Below, one piece after another: positions 30,188 to 38,671 of a stretch of DNA of 40,612 bases (positions within the stretch are counted from its first letter, which is position 1; every line of letters begins with the position of its first letter). The notes under the pieces are model-generated. The model searched no databases. It was not told the origin of the DNA and worked only from the letters and a program-made list of their open reading frames with translations. This DNA is from Acidobacteriota bacterium (GTDB lineage Bacteria > Acidobacteriota > Blastocatellia > Pyrinomonadales > Pyrinomonadaceae). The stretch is from positions 1-40,612 of the forward strand of contig JAFAZX010000019.1 of assembly GCA_019239425.1 (NCBI GenBank), in the 5' to 3' direction. The position numbers were made by a program, and so were the translations under genes.

Positions 30188-31296
30188 GTGAACAGTCGGC
30201 CGTAGTCTTCGGCCGAGGCGGGCGGGACGCGCGCGAGTTGCAGGTTCTCTTCGACGTGCGCGCGGCTGCTCATGCCGACGAGCGCCGTGGTGACGCCGGG
30301 CGTGGAGCGCGTGAACTGGATGGCCGTCTGCGCGTCGGTCGCGAGCGAGCCGAGCGGCCCGCGGATGCGCTCGGGCAGGCCGCGCGCGACCTGGCCCTGC
30401 TTGATGGAGGCGCTGGCGACGACCGTCACGCCGAGCGCCTTCGCCGCTTCGAGCAGGGAGACCTGCGCGCCCTCGTGCGTGTGATTCTCCGCGACGAGCG
30501 CCTCGGGCATGGCGAGGTTGAAGGGGAGCTGGACGAAGCGGAAGCCGTGATTGTCGCCGCCGGCCTCGCGCGCCGTCTGCCAGATGCGTTCGAGCGAATG
30601 ATAGCCTCGCTGACCTTGCTGTGCGCGGAAGCCGTTCCAGGTCGCGACGCCGTAGAAGCGCAGGCGCCCTTCCGCGCGCTCGCGCTCCAACTGCTCGAAG
30701 GCGTCGCGGAGGCGCGTGTAGAACTCGTCCTGCGCGACGACCTGAAGCTGCGTCTCGGGGTTGTGGACGTAGTAGACGTCTACCGTCCCGAGGCCCATGT
30801 TGCGGAGCGACTGCGCGACCTGGTGCGCGAGGTAGCGAGGAGTCATGCAGTGGCTCCCGGCCGCGATGTCTGAGAGTTGAATGACGCCGGGTTTGACGAA
30901 GGTCTCCTCGACGTAGGCGCGCACGCCTGACTGGCCCGCGGGCGGGTGCGTGTCGAAGGGCAAATAGCCGCCCTTCGTGCAGACGACGAGTTCTTCACGT
31001 CCGAACCCGGCGGCCTTCAAGTTCCTTAGAGCCTCGCCGACGGAGCGCTCGCTGCGTTGGAAGCGGTAGTTGGCCGCGGTGTCGATGACGTTCACGCCCA
31101 GCTCGACGGCGCGCGTGATGGCTTCAGTATAAGCGTTGTCGGTCTCTTCGTCCGGGTCGCCGAGGTACGTGCCGACGCCGACGGAGGAGAGCCAGAGATT
31201 CTGCTCGAAGCGGAAGTGCCCTTCGGCCGCGGAGTCGCGGAAGCGTTCGCGGTACGTCGTCGTGCCTTCGGTCGTGGCGTGGCCGGCCAGAGTCAT
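30172..31296 (-). CDS. Aldo/keto reductase
   Basis: NAD(P)H-dependent (alpha/beta)8-barrel oxidoreductase of 374 residues. The catalytic tetrad can be read: Asp and Tyr in VIDTAANYRF, Lys in VVCTKGGYLP and His in YYVHNPET. ATG 31296 with GAGG just upstream begins the protein; a longer open frame upstream has no support. A long insert before QSLRNMGLGTVDVYYVH distinguishes it from short AKRs. The final residues come from repeat B copy 3, so the natural C-terminus may have been shortened or replaced. It is transcribed divergently from the PLP decarboxylase gene. The substrate is unknown. Confidence 0.88.
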   Translation of the reverse strand: MTLAGHATTEGTTTYRERFRDSAAEGHFRFEQNLWLSSVGVGTYLGDPDEETDNAYTEAITRAVELGVNVIDTAANYRFQRSERSVGEALRNLKAAGFGREELVVCTKGGYLPFDTHPPAGQSGVRAYVEETFVKPGVIQLSDIAAGSHCMTPRYLAHQVAQSLRNMGLGTVDVYYVHNPETQLQVVAQDEFYTRLRDAFEQLERERAEGRLRFYGVATWNGFRAQQGQRGYHSLERIWQTAREAGGDNHGFRFVQLPFNLAMPEALVAENHTHEGAQVSLLEAAKALGVTVVASASIKQGQVARGLPERIRGPLGSLATDAQTAIQFTRSTPGVTTALVGMSSRAHVEENLQLARVPPASAEDYGRLFTGSRQ

Positions 31297-31398
31297 AAGC
31301 CTCTTCAAGTCCCCCTCGTCTTGTGCGGTTAAGTTCGCGCGCGAGTTTAGCACAGCTTCAACTCGGGGGAGGCTGTGTGTTAGGGTTGGGGCACACCC

Positions 31399-32931
31399 AT
31401 GAGCGACGACAGACAAGAGGGCGGCGGGCGCGCCACGACGCTCGACCTGCCGCCGGAGGAGTTGGAGGAGCTGGGACAGCGTTTCGGCCGGCTCGCGCTC
31501 GAACACCTGAGCGCGCCGGAGGCGCTGCCGGTCTTCCCCGAAACTTCGGCGGAGAGGCTGGCGGGGCTCTTCGGCGGAAGGTTGCCGACGGAAGGGGTCG
31601 GGCTTGAAGCGTTGACTCAGGCGTGCGCGGAGGTCTTCAGGCAGAGCCGGCAGAACGGGCACCCGCGGATGTTCGGCTACGTCGCCTCGCCCGCGACGCC
31701 CGTCGGGGCGTTCGCGTCACTCGCGGCGGCGGCGCTCAACTCGAACGTCACTTCGTGGCGCTCGGCCCCGGGGCCGACGCGGGTGGAGCAGACGGCCGTC
31801 CGCTGGCTCGCCGAGTTGATCGGGTTCAGGGGCGAAGGCGTCAACGAGACTTGCGGCGGGCTGTTGACGAGCGGCGGGTCGATGGCGAACCTCAACGCCC
31901 TCTTCGTCGCGCACCGGAGTCAGGCGCGCGACGCCTCGCGCAAAGGTTTGTGGGGCGAGGGCGCGCCCGCGACCCTTTACGCCTCAGACCAGATTCATCT
32001 TTCAATCCCGAAGGCGGCGGACATCCTCGGCCTCGGGCGCGAGCAGGTGCGCCCGGTGCCTTCGGACGAGAGGTTCCGCGTAGACGTGCGCGCCTTGCGC
32101 GAGCGCGTCGAAGCCGACAGGCAGAACGGCCTGCGCCCCTTCTGCGTCGTGGCGAGCGCGGGCACGGTCTCGACCGGCGCGGTCGATCCTTTAAAGGAGG
32201 TGGCGACGGTCGCGCGCGAGCACTCGCTCTGGTTCCACGTGGACGGCGCGTACGGCGCGCTCGCCGCGAGCGCGCGCTCGAAGCGAGCGCTCTTCGACGG
32301 AATCGAAGAGGCCGACTCGGTCTCGCTAGACCCGCACAAGTGGCTCTACACGCCGCTCGGCTGCGGCTGCCTGCTCTTCCGCGAGCCGGAGCGCGCGCGC
32401 GCGGCGTTCGCGGGGACGGAGGAGGGCTACATCAAGGTCTTCGAGCGCGAGGAGGCGGAGGCGTTCGCCTTCTGGGACTACGGCACCGAGCTGTCGCGAC
32501 CTTTTCGCGCGCTCAAGGTCTGGGCGACGCTTTCGTACTACGGCGCGGAGAGGATAGCGGCGGCCATCGAAGGTGACTGCCGCGTGGCCGAGTACATGGC
32601 CGAGCGCGTCGGAGCCTCCGCAGACTTCGAGCTGCTGGCGCCGGTCACGCTCGGCATCTGCTGCTTCCGCTACGTGCCCGAGGCCGCGCGCCGCGAACTC
32701 GAAGACGAGGGGCGCAGGGAAGAGACGAACGCGCGGCTCGACAACCTGAACGAGCGCGTCATGCAACGCGTCCAGCGCGGCGGCGAGGCCTACGTCTCGA
32801 ACGCAGTCCTGCGCGGACGCTTCGCCCTCCGCGCCTCAATCACCAACTACCGCACGACGCGCAAAGACATTGATACAACTCTCGAAGTCATCCGCCGCGA
32901 GGGGAAGGGAGAAGTGATGAGTGATGAGTGA
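31399..32931 (+). CDS. Pyridoxal-phosphate-dependent amino acid decarboxylase (group II)
   Basis: A fold-type I PLP enzyme of the aromatic-L-amino-acid/glutamate/tyrosine decarboxylase family, 510 residues. The cofactor lysine is K314 in SLDPHKWLYTPLGCG. The preceding VDGAYG carries the Asp that binds the pyridine nitrogen, and TSGGSMAN (about 155-162) forms the phosphate pocket. MFGYVASPATPVG and NSNVTSWRSAPGPTRVEQ near residues 93-135 are typical of the group. The C-terminal residues (EVMSDE) and the stop lie in the TGATGAG repeat, and the stop overlaps the start of the next gene (ATGA). Substrate not determined. Confidence 0.88.
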   Translation: MSDDRQEGGGRATTLDLPPEELEELGQRFGRLALEHLSAPEALPVFPETSAERLAGLFGGRLPTEGVGLEALTQACAEVFRQSRQNGHPRMFGYVASPATPVGAFASLAAAALNSNVTSWRSAPGPTRVEQTAVRWLAELIGFRGEGVNETCGGLLTSGGSMANLNALFVAHRSQARDASRKGLWGEGAPATLYASDQIHLSIPKAADILGLGREQVRPVPSDERFRVDVRALRERVEADRQNGLRPFCVVASAGTVSTGAVDPLKEVATVAREHSLWFHVDGAYGALAASARSKRALFDGIEEADSVSLDPHKWLYTPLGCGCLLFREPERARAAFAGTEEGYIKVFEREEAEAFAFWDYGTELSRPFRALKVWATLSYYGAERIAAAIEGDCRVAEYMAERVGASADFELLAPVTLGICCFRYVPEAARRELEDEGRREETNARLDNLNERVMQRVQRGGEAYVSNAVLRGRFALRASITNYRTTRKDIDTTLEVIRREGKGEVMSDE

Positions 32932-32989
32932 TGAATGATGAATATGACGACGAAGCCATATTCATCACTCATCACTCATCACTCATCAC
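32914..32989. repeat. 33-base inverted repeat of GTGATGA units
   Basis: Arms 32914-32946 and 32957-32989 are complementary with one mismatch around a 10-base loop. Each arm is itself a tandem of 7-8 base GTGATGA units. The element spans the end of the decarboxylase gene and the start of the next frame. Confidence 0.93.
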
Positions 32990-33869
32990 TAAATTTAAAG
33001 TGGAAGTGACAAGGGGTGAGTTCGAGCGGGAGCTGCGCGTCGGCGTCGAGCTGGCGCGGCGCGCGGGCGAGGCGGCGCTCGTCTATTACGGGAAGCCACT
33101 GCGCGTCGAGCACAAGGAGGAGTTCGACGAGCCCGTGACGCAGGCTGACCGCGTCGTCAACGAACTGATCGTGCGCGCGCTCCGCGAGCAGTTCCCCGAG
33201 GACGGCATCCTCGCCGAAGAGTCCGTGGACACCGGCCGCCGCATCGGGCGCGAGCGCGCGTGGATGATCGACCCCATCGACGGCACGAAGGGCTTCATCG
33301 CCGGCACCGGCGACTTCTGCGTGCAGATCGGCCTGGCCGTCGAGGGCCGCGCCGCGCTCGGCATCCTCTACGCGCCCGCGACCGACGTGCTCTACTGGGC
33401 CGCGCGCGGGCACGGCGCGTGGGTCGTGCGCCCGACCTCGGAGGCCGACCGGAGTCTGAAGGTCGAGCGGCTGGGCGTCACCAGTGAATCTGAGTTGAGC
33501 CGGATGCGCCTGGCCGAGAGCCGCTCGCACCGTGGGCCGCGGATGGAGTCGGTCGTCTCCGCGCTCGGCGTCCGCGCTGAGGTGCGGAGCCACTCGGTCG
33601 GCATCAAGGTCGGGCTGCTGGTCGAGAGGCAGGCCGACCTCTACATACACCTCTCGCCGAAGACGAAGCAGTGGGACACGTGCGCGCCCGAGGCCGTGCT
33701 GGCCGAGGCGGGCGGGCTGATGACCGACGTGTTCGGCGGCCCGATGCGATACAACACGCCCGACGTGCTCAACCGCAACGGCCTCGTCGCCTCGAACGGC
33801 GCCGCGCACGAAAAGGTGATCGCGCGACTCGCGCCCCTGCTCGAAGAGTGGGGGCGCGTGCGCGCCTGA
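32928..33869 (+). CDS. Inositol-monophosphatase superfamily enzyme, CysQ/HisN-like
   Basis: A Mg-dependent, lithium-sensitive type phosphatase acting on 3'-phosphoadenosine 5'-phosphate, histidinol phosphate or inositol phosphate. Metal-site motifs are AEES (96-99), DPIDGTKGF (115-123) and WDTCAPEA. The first 22 residues from ATG 32928 are encoded by the GTGATGA repeat (FITHHSSLITK) and are unlikely to be ancestral. GTG 33000 or GTG 33006, just before TRGEFERELRVGVELAR, is the probable original start. The 32928 start has an ATGA overlap with the previous stop, so the longer form may still be made. Substrate uncertain. Confidence 0.85.
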   Translation: MMNDEYDDEAIFITHHSSLITKFKVEVTRGEFERELRVGVELARRAGEAALVYYGKPLRVEHKEEFDEPVTQADRVVNELIVRALREQFPEDGILAEESVDTGRRIGRERAWMIDPIDGTKGFIAGTGDFCVQIGLAVEGRAALGILYAPATDVLYWAARGHGAWVVRPTSEADRSLKVERLGVTSESELSRMRLAESRSHRGPRMESVVSALGVRAEVRSHSVGIKVGLLVERQADLYIHLSPKTKQWDTCAPEAVLAEAGGLMTDVFGGPMRYNTPDVLNRNGLVASNGAAHEKVIARLAPLLEEWGRVRA

Positions 33870-33923
33870 GAAGGTCTCGATAGCTCTTAAATTCAAAACG
33901 AAAGCAGAAGGAGAAGAGGAAGG

Positions 33924-34349
33924 ATGAAGCGAACAGGTTCCGCCGTGTGGCAGGGTGGCATCAGGGATGGCAAGGGGACGGTCTCGACCGAGAGCGGCGT
34001 GCTCGACGGCGCGCAGTACAGTTTCAGCACGCGCTTCGAGGACGGGAAGGGGACGAACCCCGAAGAGCTGCTCGCGGCCGCGCACGCCGGCTGCTTCTCG
34101 ATGGCGCTCTCGAAGCAGTTGAACGACGCGGGCTTCACGGCCGACTCCATCAACACGACCGCGGCCGTGCGGCTTGAGAAGACGGACGCCGGGTTCAGCA
34201 TTACTAAAGTCCACCTCGACGTGACGGCGCGCGTGCCCGGCGCAGACCAGGCCGCCTTCGAGACGGCCGCCAACAACGCCAAGGCCGGCTGCCCCGTCTC
34301 GCGCCTCTTCAACGCCGAGATCACGTTGGACGCGAAGCTCGCGGAATAA
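33924..34349 (+). CDS. OsmC-family peroxiredoxin
   Basis: OsmC/Ohr proteins reduce organic hydroperoxides with a pair of cysteines. Both are present: C57 in HAGCFSMALS and C123 in KAGCPVSRLF. The 141-residue length and the NPEELLAAAHAGCFSMAL segment fit OsmC rather than Ohr. Catalytic Arg and Glu candidates are in STRFEDG and NPEELL. AAGGAGAAGAGGAAGG directly precedes the ATG. The gene sits alone between the phosphatase gene and repeat A copy 5. Confidence 0.92.
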   Translation: MKRTGSAVWQGGIRDGKGTVSTESGVLDGAQYSFSTRFEDGKGTNPEELLAAAHAGCFSMALSKQLNDAGFTADSINTTAAVRLEKTDAGFSITKVHLDVTARVPGADQAAFETAANNAKAGCPVSRLFNAEITLDAKLAE

Positions 34350-34361
34350 CGCAGGAGAACT

Positions 34362-34436
34362 TCACCACAGAGACACAGAGGCACAGCTGGTTGAGCTGTT
34401 GTCTTCAAAGCTGTGTCTCCGTGTCTCTGTGGTTAA
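34362..34436. repeat. Palindromic repeat family A, copy 5
   Basis: TTCACCACAGAGACACAGAG and its complement (ending TCTCTGTGGTTAA) enclose a spacer. It lies between the co-directional OsmC and RidA-like genes. Confidence 0.92.
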
Positions 34437-34469
34437 TTGCTCAGGCGCGATACGCACGTCGGAGGAATT

Positions 34470-34868
34470 ATGTCTTACTCACGTCAGCGTGTTTCGAGCG
34501 GCTCGCCTTACGAGCCAATCATCGGCATCTCGCGGGCGGTGCGGGCGGGGAGTTTCATCTCGGTCGCGGGCACGGCGCCGCTCGACGCCGCGGGGGAGAC
34601 CTGCGCGCCGGGCGACGCCGCCGCGCAGGCGCGCCGCTGCTTCGAGATCGTCGCGCGAGCCCTCGAACAGTTGGGCGCGAGTCTCTCCGACGTGGTGCGC
34701 ACGCGCATCCTGCTCACGCGCATCGAGGACTGGGAGCGGGTCGCGCGCGTCCACGGCGAGTTCTTCCGGGACGTGCGCCCCGCCAACACCGTCATGCAGG
34801 TCTCGCGCTTCATCGACCCCGACTGGCTCGTCGAGGTCGAAGCCGACGCCGTCGTCAACGGAGATTGA
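34470..34868 (+). CDS. RidA family protein (YjgF/YER057c/UK114)
   Basis: RidA proteins hydrolyse reactive enamine/imine intermediates; relatives have other roles. GGAGG lies 4 bases before ATG 34470. The 132 residues show PYEPIIGISRAVRAGSFISV, the VAGTAPLD strand, CFEIVARALEQLGASLSDVV and the family's C-terminal motif ANTVMQVSRFIDPDWLVEVE. The Arg of canonical RidA in RPA(R)S is replaced by RPANT, so it is likely a Rid-like member without classical deaminase function. Its stop codon lies inside the inverted repeat 34864-34938. Confidence 0.88.
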   Translation: MSYSRQRVSSGSPYEPIIGISRAVRAGSFISVAGTAPLDAAGETCAPGDAAAQARRCFEIVARALEQLGASLSDVVRTRILLTRIEDWERVARVHGEFFRDVRPANTVMQVSRFIDPDWLVEVEADAVVNGD

Positions 34869-34938
34869 TTCATTGGTTCATCGGGTCATTGATTCATCTC
34901 CCAATTCAATCAATGACCCGATGAACCAATGAATCAAT
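34864..34938. repeat. Perfect 31-base inverted repeat
   Basis: Arms 34864-34894 and 34908-34938 are perfect reverse complements around a 13-base loop. The RidA-like stop TGA lies in the left arm, and the candidate kinase promoter begins 9 bases after the right arm. It could act as a terminator insulating the kinase gene, although no U-tract follows. Confidence 0.95.
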
Positions 34939-34946
34939 CCTGAAGG

Positions 34947-34975
34947 TTTCCAACCGAGCCGCTTGCCGCTATACT
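34947..34975 (+). promoter_or_regulatory. Candidate sigma-70 type promoter of the histidine kinase gene
   Basis: TTTCCA (34947-34952), a 17-base spacer and TATACT (34970-34975; 5/6 match) give a start near 34982, 21 bases before ATG 35003. Confidence 0.5.
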
Positions 34976-35002
34976 GGCCGCCCTGCTCTGAAGCCTTCAA
35001 AA

Positions 35003-36943
35003 ATGGTGGCGGCCGTGAACCTCAGAACCAAGCGGATCATCGTCTTCGTCTCGCTGGCGCTCGTGCCGCTGGCGTTCGTCTGTCTGCTTCAGTACCGCGC
35101 GGGCGCGGGCGCCGTCGAGTCCGCTTTGCGCGAGCGCGCGGCCGAGCGCGCGGCGCGCATGGCGCGCGACGTGACGCGCGTCCTCTCGATTCAGGAGGGC
35201 CGCCTGCTCGAACTGGCGCGCTCCGAAGCCGTGCGCCGCTACGCGCTCGAACACGCCCCGGCCGCGGGGGCGCAGACGTCGAACGGCCCCGCCCCTTCGC
35301 CCGCCGCCTCCGTCGAAGAGGCCTTCCGGGCCTACGCCGCGCCCAACCTGAATCACATACAGGCCCTCACCTTCATCGACGGGAACCGGCAGGCCGTCTT
35401 CCGCCTGAACAGGTCGCCCGACGGCAAGAGCTTCGTCGCGCAGACGACCGACCTCGTCGTCGGCCACGCGCGCCACGAGGAGGGCGTCTGGGCCGAGCGC
35501 AAGCCGGAGGTGCTGCGCTCCCCCCTGAGCGAAGAGTCTTACGGCGCGGCCCTGCGCGTGACGGCGCCGGTCTACGCGCCCGCGGTCGTCGAGGGCGAGG
35601 CCGCGCCCGCGGGCGCCGTGGTGGCCGAGGTCAGGCTGGGCGAGGTCATCAGCGAGGCGGGCGAGGCTTTGGACACTTCGGAGGGCTCCGCGCGGCGCCC
35701 CGTCGTCGCGCTCGACAACGCGGCCGACAACGTCGTCTACCACACGAACGGCGCCTTCACGCACCAGACCGCCTCGGGCACGATGCCGTACTTCGCGGAG
35801 GTCGCGGCGCGGATGAAGGCCGGCGGGTCGGGCTCCGGCCTCTACGACACGGCCGAGCGCGGGACGCAGCTCGCGGCCTTCCAACAGGTGGACGGGCTGA
35901 GCCTCTCCGTGGCCGCGTCCGAGGACTACGCCGCGGCTTTGGCGCCGGTGCGGAGCGCGGCGCTCGTGGGCGGGGGCCTGGCGGCGCTCGCGGCGCTCGC
36001 GGGGTTCGCGCTGCTCCTGCTTGCCGCGACGCGCGAGACGCGCGGCATCGGGATCGTGGCGCGGAGGGCCTCGGCCGTCGCGGCCGGCGACCTCGAACAG
36101 CGCATCGAGATCAGCCACAGCGGCGAGACGCGCGAGCTGGCCGAGAACTTCAACACGATGGCCGACCGCCTGCGCGAGATGATCGCGCGCGAGGCCGAGT
36201 CGCGCCAGTTCCAGTCCTTCATGCGCATCTCGGCGATGGTCACGCACGACCTGAAGAACGCCATCGCCGGACTCTCGATGCTCGTCTCGAACATGGAGAA
36301 GTATTTCGACCGCGAGGAGTTCCGCGCCGACGCCATCCAGTCCCTGCGCGAGGCGACCGAGAAGCTGAAGCGCACGGCCGCGCGCCTGTCCGAGCCGGCG
36401 CTCTCCCTGAGCGGCGAGTACCGCCTGGCCGGGCGCCCGACCGACCTCGTCTCCGTCATCCGCCGCGTGCTCGCCACCAACGCCGAGCCGACGCGCCCGC
36501 TCAACGAGGTCGTGGCGCGGCTCCCCGAGACGCTCGTCGTCACGGCCGAGCCGGAGCGGATCGAGAACGTCGTCGAGAACCTCGTCATCAACGCGCTCGA
36601 AGCGATGGGCGCGAAGGGCGGGCGCCTGACGGTCGAGGCCGGGAAGGTTGACGACGACCTCCACAACGACTACGTCTTCTTCAGCGTCGCCGACACGGGC
36701 GTCGGGATGAGCGCGGAGTTCATCAGGACGAAGCTCTACCGCCCCTTCTCGACGACGAAGAACAAGGGCATCGGCCTCGGGCTCTTCACCTGCAAGGAGG
36801 TGGTCGAGTCGCACGGCGGGCGTCTCGAAGTCGAGTCGAGTCCCGGCGCTGGCACGCGCTTCCGCGTCGTGCTACCATCCCGCCTGTTCCAATCTGGCGA
36901 GGGGCGCAGGCGGCCGGAGAAGGTGACGGCCTCCATCGAATAA
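35003..36943 (+). CDS. PrsK-like membrane sensor histidine kinase
   Basis: Membrane sensor kinase of 646 residues. TM1 spans about 10-31 and TM2 about 313-341; a 280-residue region between them, probably extracytoplasmic and double-Cache-like, is the sensor. A HAMP domain follows (about 342-394), then the phosphoacceptor H415 in MVTHDLKNAIAGLSML. ATPase motifs are NVVENLVINALEAMG (N box), VADTGVGMS (G1) and GIGLGLFTCKEV (G2). The HDLKN H-box is typical of PrsK-type kinases that partner sigma-54 activators. ATG 35003 or GTG 35015 is the start. The activator follows after 118 bases on the same strand and is the obvious partner. Confidence 0.9.
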   Translation: MVAAVNLRTKRIIVFVSLALVPLAFVCLLQYRAGAGAVESALRERAAERAARMARDVTRVLSIQEGRLLELARSEAVRRYALEHAPAAGAQTSNGPAPSPAASVEEAFRAYAAPNLNHIQALTFIDGNRQAVFRLNRSPDGKSFVAQTTDLVVGHARHEEGVWAERKPEVLRSPLSEESYGAALRVTAPVYAPAVVEGEAAPAGAVVAEVRLGEVISEAGEALDTSEGSARRPVVALDNAADNVVYHTNGAFTHQTASGTMPYFAEVAARMKAGGSGSGLYDTAERGTQLAAFQQVDGLSLSVAASEDYAAALAPVRSAALVGGGLAALAALAGFALLLLAATRETRGIGIVARRASAVAAGDLEQRIEISHSGETRELAENFNTMADRLREMIAREAESRQFQSFMRISAMVTHDLKNAIAGLSMLVSNMEKYFDREEFRADAIQSLREATEKLKRTAARLSEPALSLSGEYRLAGRPTDLVSVIRRVLATNAEPTRPLNEVVARLPETLVVTAEPERIENVVENLVINALEAMGAKGGRLTVEAGKVDDDLHNDYVFFSVADTGVGMSAEFIRTKLYRPFSTTKNKGIGLGLFTCKEVVESHGGRLEVESSPGAGTRFRVVLPSRLFQSGEGRRRPEKVTASIE

Positions 36944-37061
36944 CGCGCCGGCCCGACTCGTTAGTTGCCCCATTAAGCTTTTCCAGACAGCCGAGCTTAG
37001 GCCGGGAGCCCCCTCGCGCGCCCGGCCGCGGCATTGCCCTATACCCAGAACTCCCCTTGCC

Positions 37062-38465
37062 ATGACCGAACAGGCGCAACAGAAGACGACGGTGCTGGTC
37101 GTGGACGACGACCGCCTGCTGCGCAGGCAGCTCCACTGGGCGCTCGTCGAGCGCCACCGCGTGCTCGAAGCCGAGACGCGCGCCGACGCCGTCGAGCTCC
37201 TCCAGCGCGAGCGCGTCGACGTGGTCATCTGCGACCTCCACCTGCCGCCCGACCTCGACGGCATCGAAGAAGGACTCGCGGTCGTCGAGGCCGCGCGCGG
37301 CGAGCGCCCGTCGGTTCCCGTCGTCGTCATCACCGGGACGGACAACAAGCAGGCCGCGCTCGAAGCCGTGCGCCGCGGCGCGTACGGCTTCTTCGAGAAG
37401 CCCTTCGACGAGGAGGAGGTCTCGCACATCGTCACGCAGGCGGCGCGCGTCCGCTGCCTTGAGACGGAAGTGCTGAAGCTCCGCTCGGAGCTGAAGATGC
37501 ACCGCGGCTTCGGCCGCTTCGTCGGCACGAGCGGCGCCCTGGAGCGCACGCTCAAGCAGGCGCGCGCCGTCGCGGACACCTCGGCCACGGTGCTCATCAC
37601 CGGCGAGAACGGTACGGGCAAGGAAGTCCTCGCGCGCGCCATCCACGAGGAGAGCGTCCGGCGCGACCGCCCGTTCGTCGCCGTCAGTTGCGCCGCGCTC
37701 CCCGAGGCGCTCATCGAATCCGAACTCTTCGGGCACGTCAAAGGCGCCTTCACCGACGCGAAGGCAGACCGGGTGGGACGCTTCGAGCTGGCTAACGGCG
37801 GCACGCTCTTCCTCGACGAGATCGGCGAGCTGCAGCAGGCCGTGCAGGTGAAGCTTCTGCGCGTGCTGCAGGAGCGCACGTTCGAGCGGGTGGGGAGCAA
37901 CCGCCCCGTAGGCGTGGACATCCGCCTCATCGCGGCGACGAACCGCGACCTCGAACGCGAGGTCACCGAAGGGCGCTTCCGCGAAGACCTCTTCTACCGT
38001 CTGAACGTCGTGCCGCTCCACATGCCCGCGCTCAAAGAGAGGCGCGAGGACGTGCCGCTGCTCGCGTCGCACTTCGCCACCAAGGCCGCGGAGAAGCACG
38101 ACCGCCCGCCGGCCGACTTAGACACCGCGCTCCTCGAAGCCTTGCAGGAGTACGACTGGCCGGGCAACGTCCGCGAGCTGGAGAACCTCGTGGAGCGGCT
38201 CGTCGTGTTGACGAAGGGGGCGCGGCTCGGCGTCGAGTTCCTGCCCGAGAAGATGCTGCGCTCGGTGCACACGTCCGTCCCCCCGGCCGGCGCGGCCGGC
38301 GACGAGACGACGCTCGAAGGCGCGACGCTCGCGCTCCGCCGCCGCATGGTCATCTCGGCGCTCCAGGCCGAAGGGGGCAACCGCGTCGCCGCCGCCCGCC
38401 GCCTCGGCATCAGCCGCTCCTACCTCCACCGCCTCATCAGCGAGCTTTCCATCACGGGGGTGTAG
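37062..38465 (+). CDS. Sigma-54-dependent response regulator, NtrC/PrsR type, with GAFTDA loop
   Basis: The receiver (about 10-125) has the acidic pocket DDD (15-17), phosphoacceptor D58 in CDLHLPP and K113 in FEKPF. The AAA+ domain (about 150-380) has Walker A GENGTGKE (181-188), Walker B GGTLFLDEIGEL, and Arg-finger region FREDLFYRLNVVPL. The HTH is at the C-terminus (about 435-465, RVAAARRLGISRSYLHRLIS). The loop that contacts sigma-54 is G228-AFTD232-A instead of the usual GAFTGA. It lies downstream of a PrsK-like kinase. The likely target is the sigma-54 promoter at 38744-38760. The stop TAG is immediately followed by a family B half-repeat. Confidence 0.93.
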   Translation: MTEQAQQKTTVLVVDDDRLLRRQLHWALVERHRVLEAETRADAVELLQRERVDVVICDLHLPPDLDGIEEGLAVVEAARGERPSVPVVVITGTDNKQAALEAVRRGAYGFFEKPFDEEEVSHIVTQAARVRCLETEVLKLRSELKMHRGFGRFVGTSGALERTLKQARAVADTSATVLITGENGTGKEVLARAIHEESVRRDRPFVAVSCAALPEALIESELFGHVKGAFTDAKADRVGRFELANGGTLFLDEIGELQQAVQVKLLRVLQERTFERVGSNRPVGVDIRLIAATNRDLEREVTEGRFREDLFYRLNVVPLHMPALKERREDVPLLASHFATKAAEKHDRPPADLDTALLEALQEYDWPGNVRELENLVERLVVLTKGARLGVEFLPEKMLRSVHTSVPPAGAAGDETTLEGATLALRRRMVISALQAEGGNRVAAARRLGISRSYLHRLISELSITGV

Positions 38466-38494
38466 TAGGCAGCAGGCAGATGGCAGTAGGCAGT
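38464..38494. repeat. Repeat family B, solitary left arm (copy 4)
   Basis: TAGTAGGCAGCAGGCAGATG and the following bases match the left arm of copies 2 and 3, but no right arm follows. It begins at the stop codon of the sigma-54 activator gene. Confidence 0.85.
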
Positions 38495-38531
38495 TGTGGT
38501 TTGGCCGCCGGGCCGAATAGCCGGATTCAGG

Positions 38532-38605
38532 TTCACCACAGAGACACGGAGGCACGGCTTGAAGACTTATCGCTCCAAGCCGTGCCTCCGTGTCTCTGTG
38601 GTGTA
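38532..38605. repeat. Palindromic repeat family A, copy 6
   Basis: TTCACCACAGAGACACGGAG and its complement (ending CTCTGTGGTG) enclose a short spacer. It lies between the activator gene and the sigma-54 promoter region. Confidence 0.92.
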
Positions 38606-38671
38606 ATTACTTCCCGTTAACCGCCCGAACTGCCCACTTCTGTTCTCAGCGGATGTCCACTCGTGTCGACA

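Noticed and set aside
34997..36814. Minus-strand open frame of 605 codons opposite the histidine kinase
   Set aside because: Kinase motifs are unambiguous on the plus strand, and the antisense product is low-complexity Arg/Asp/Leu.
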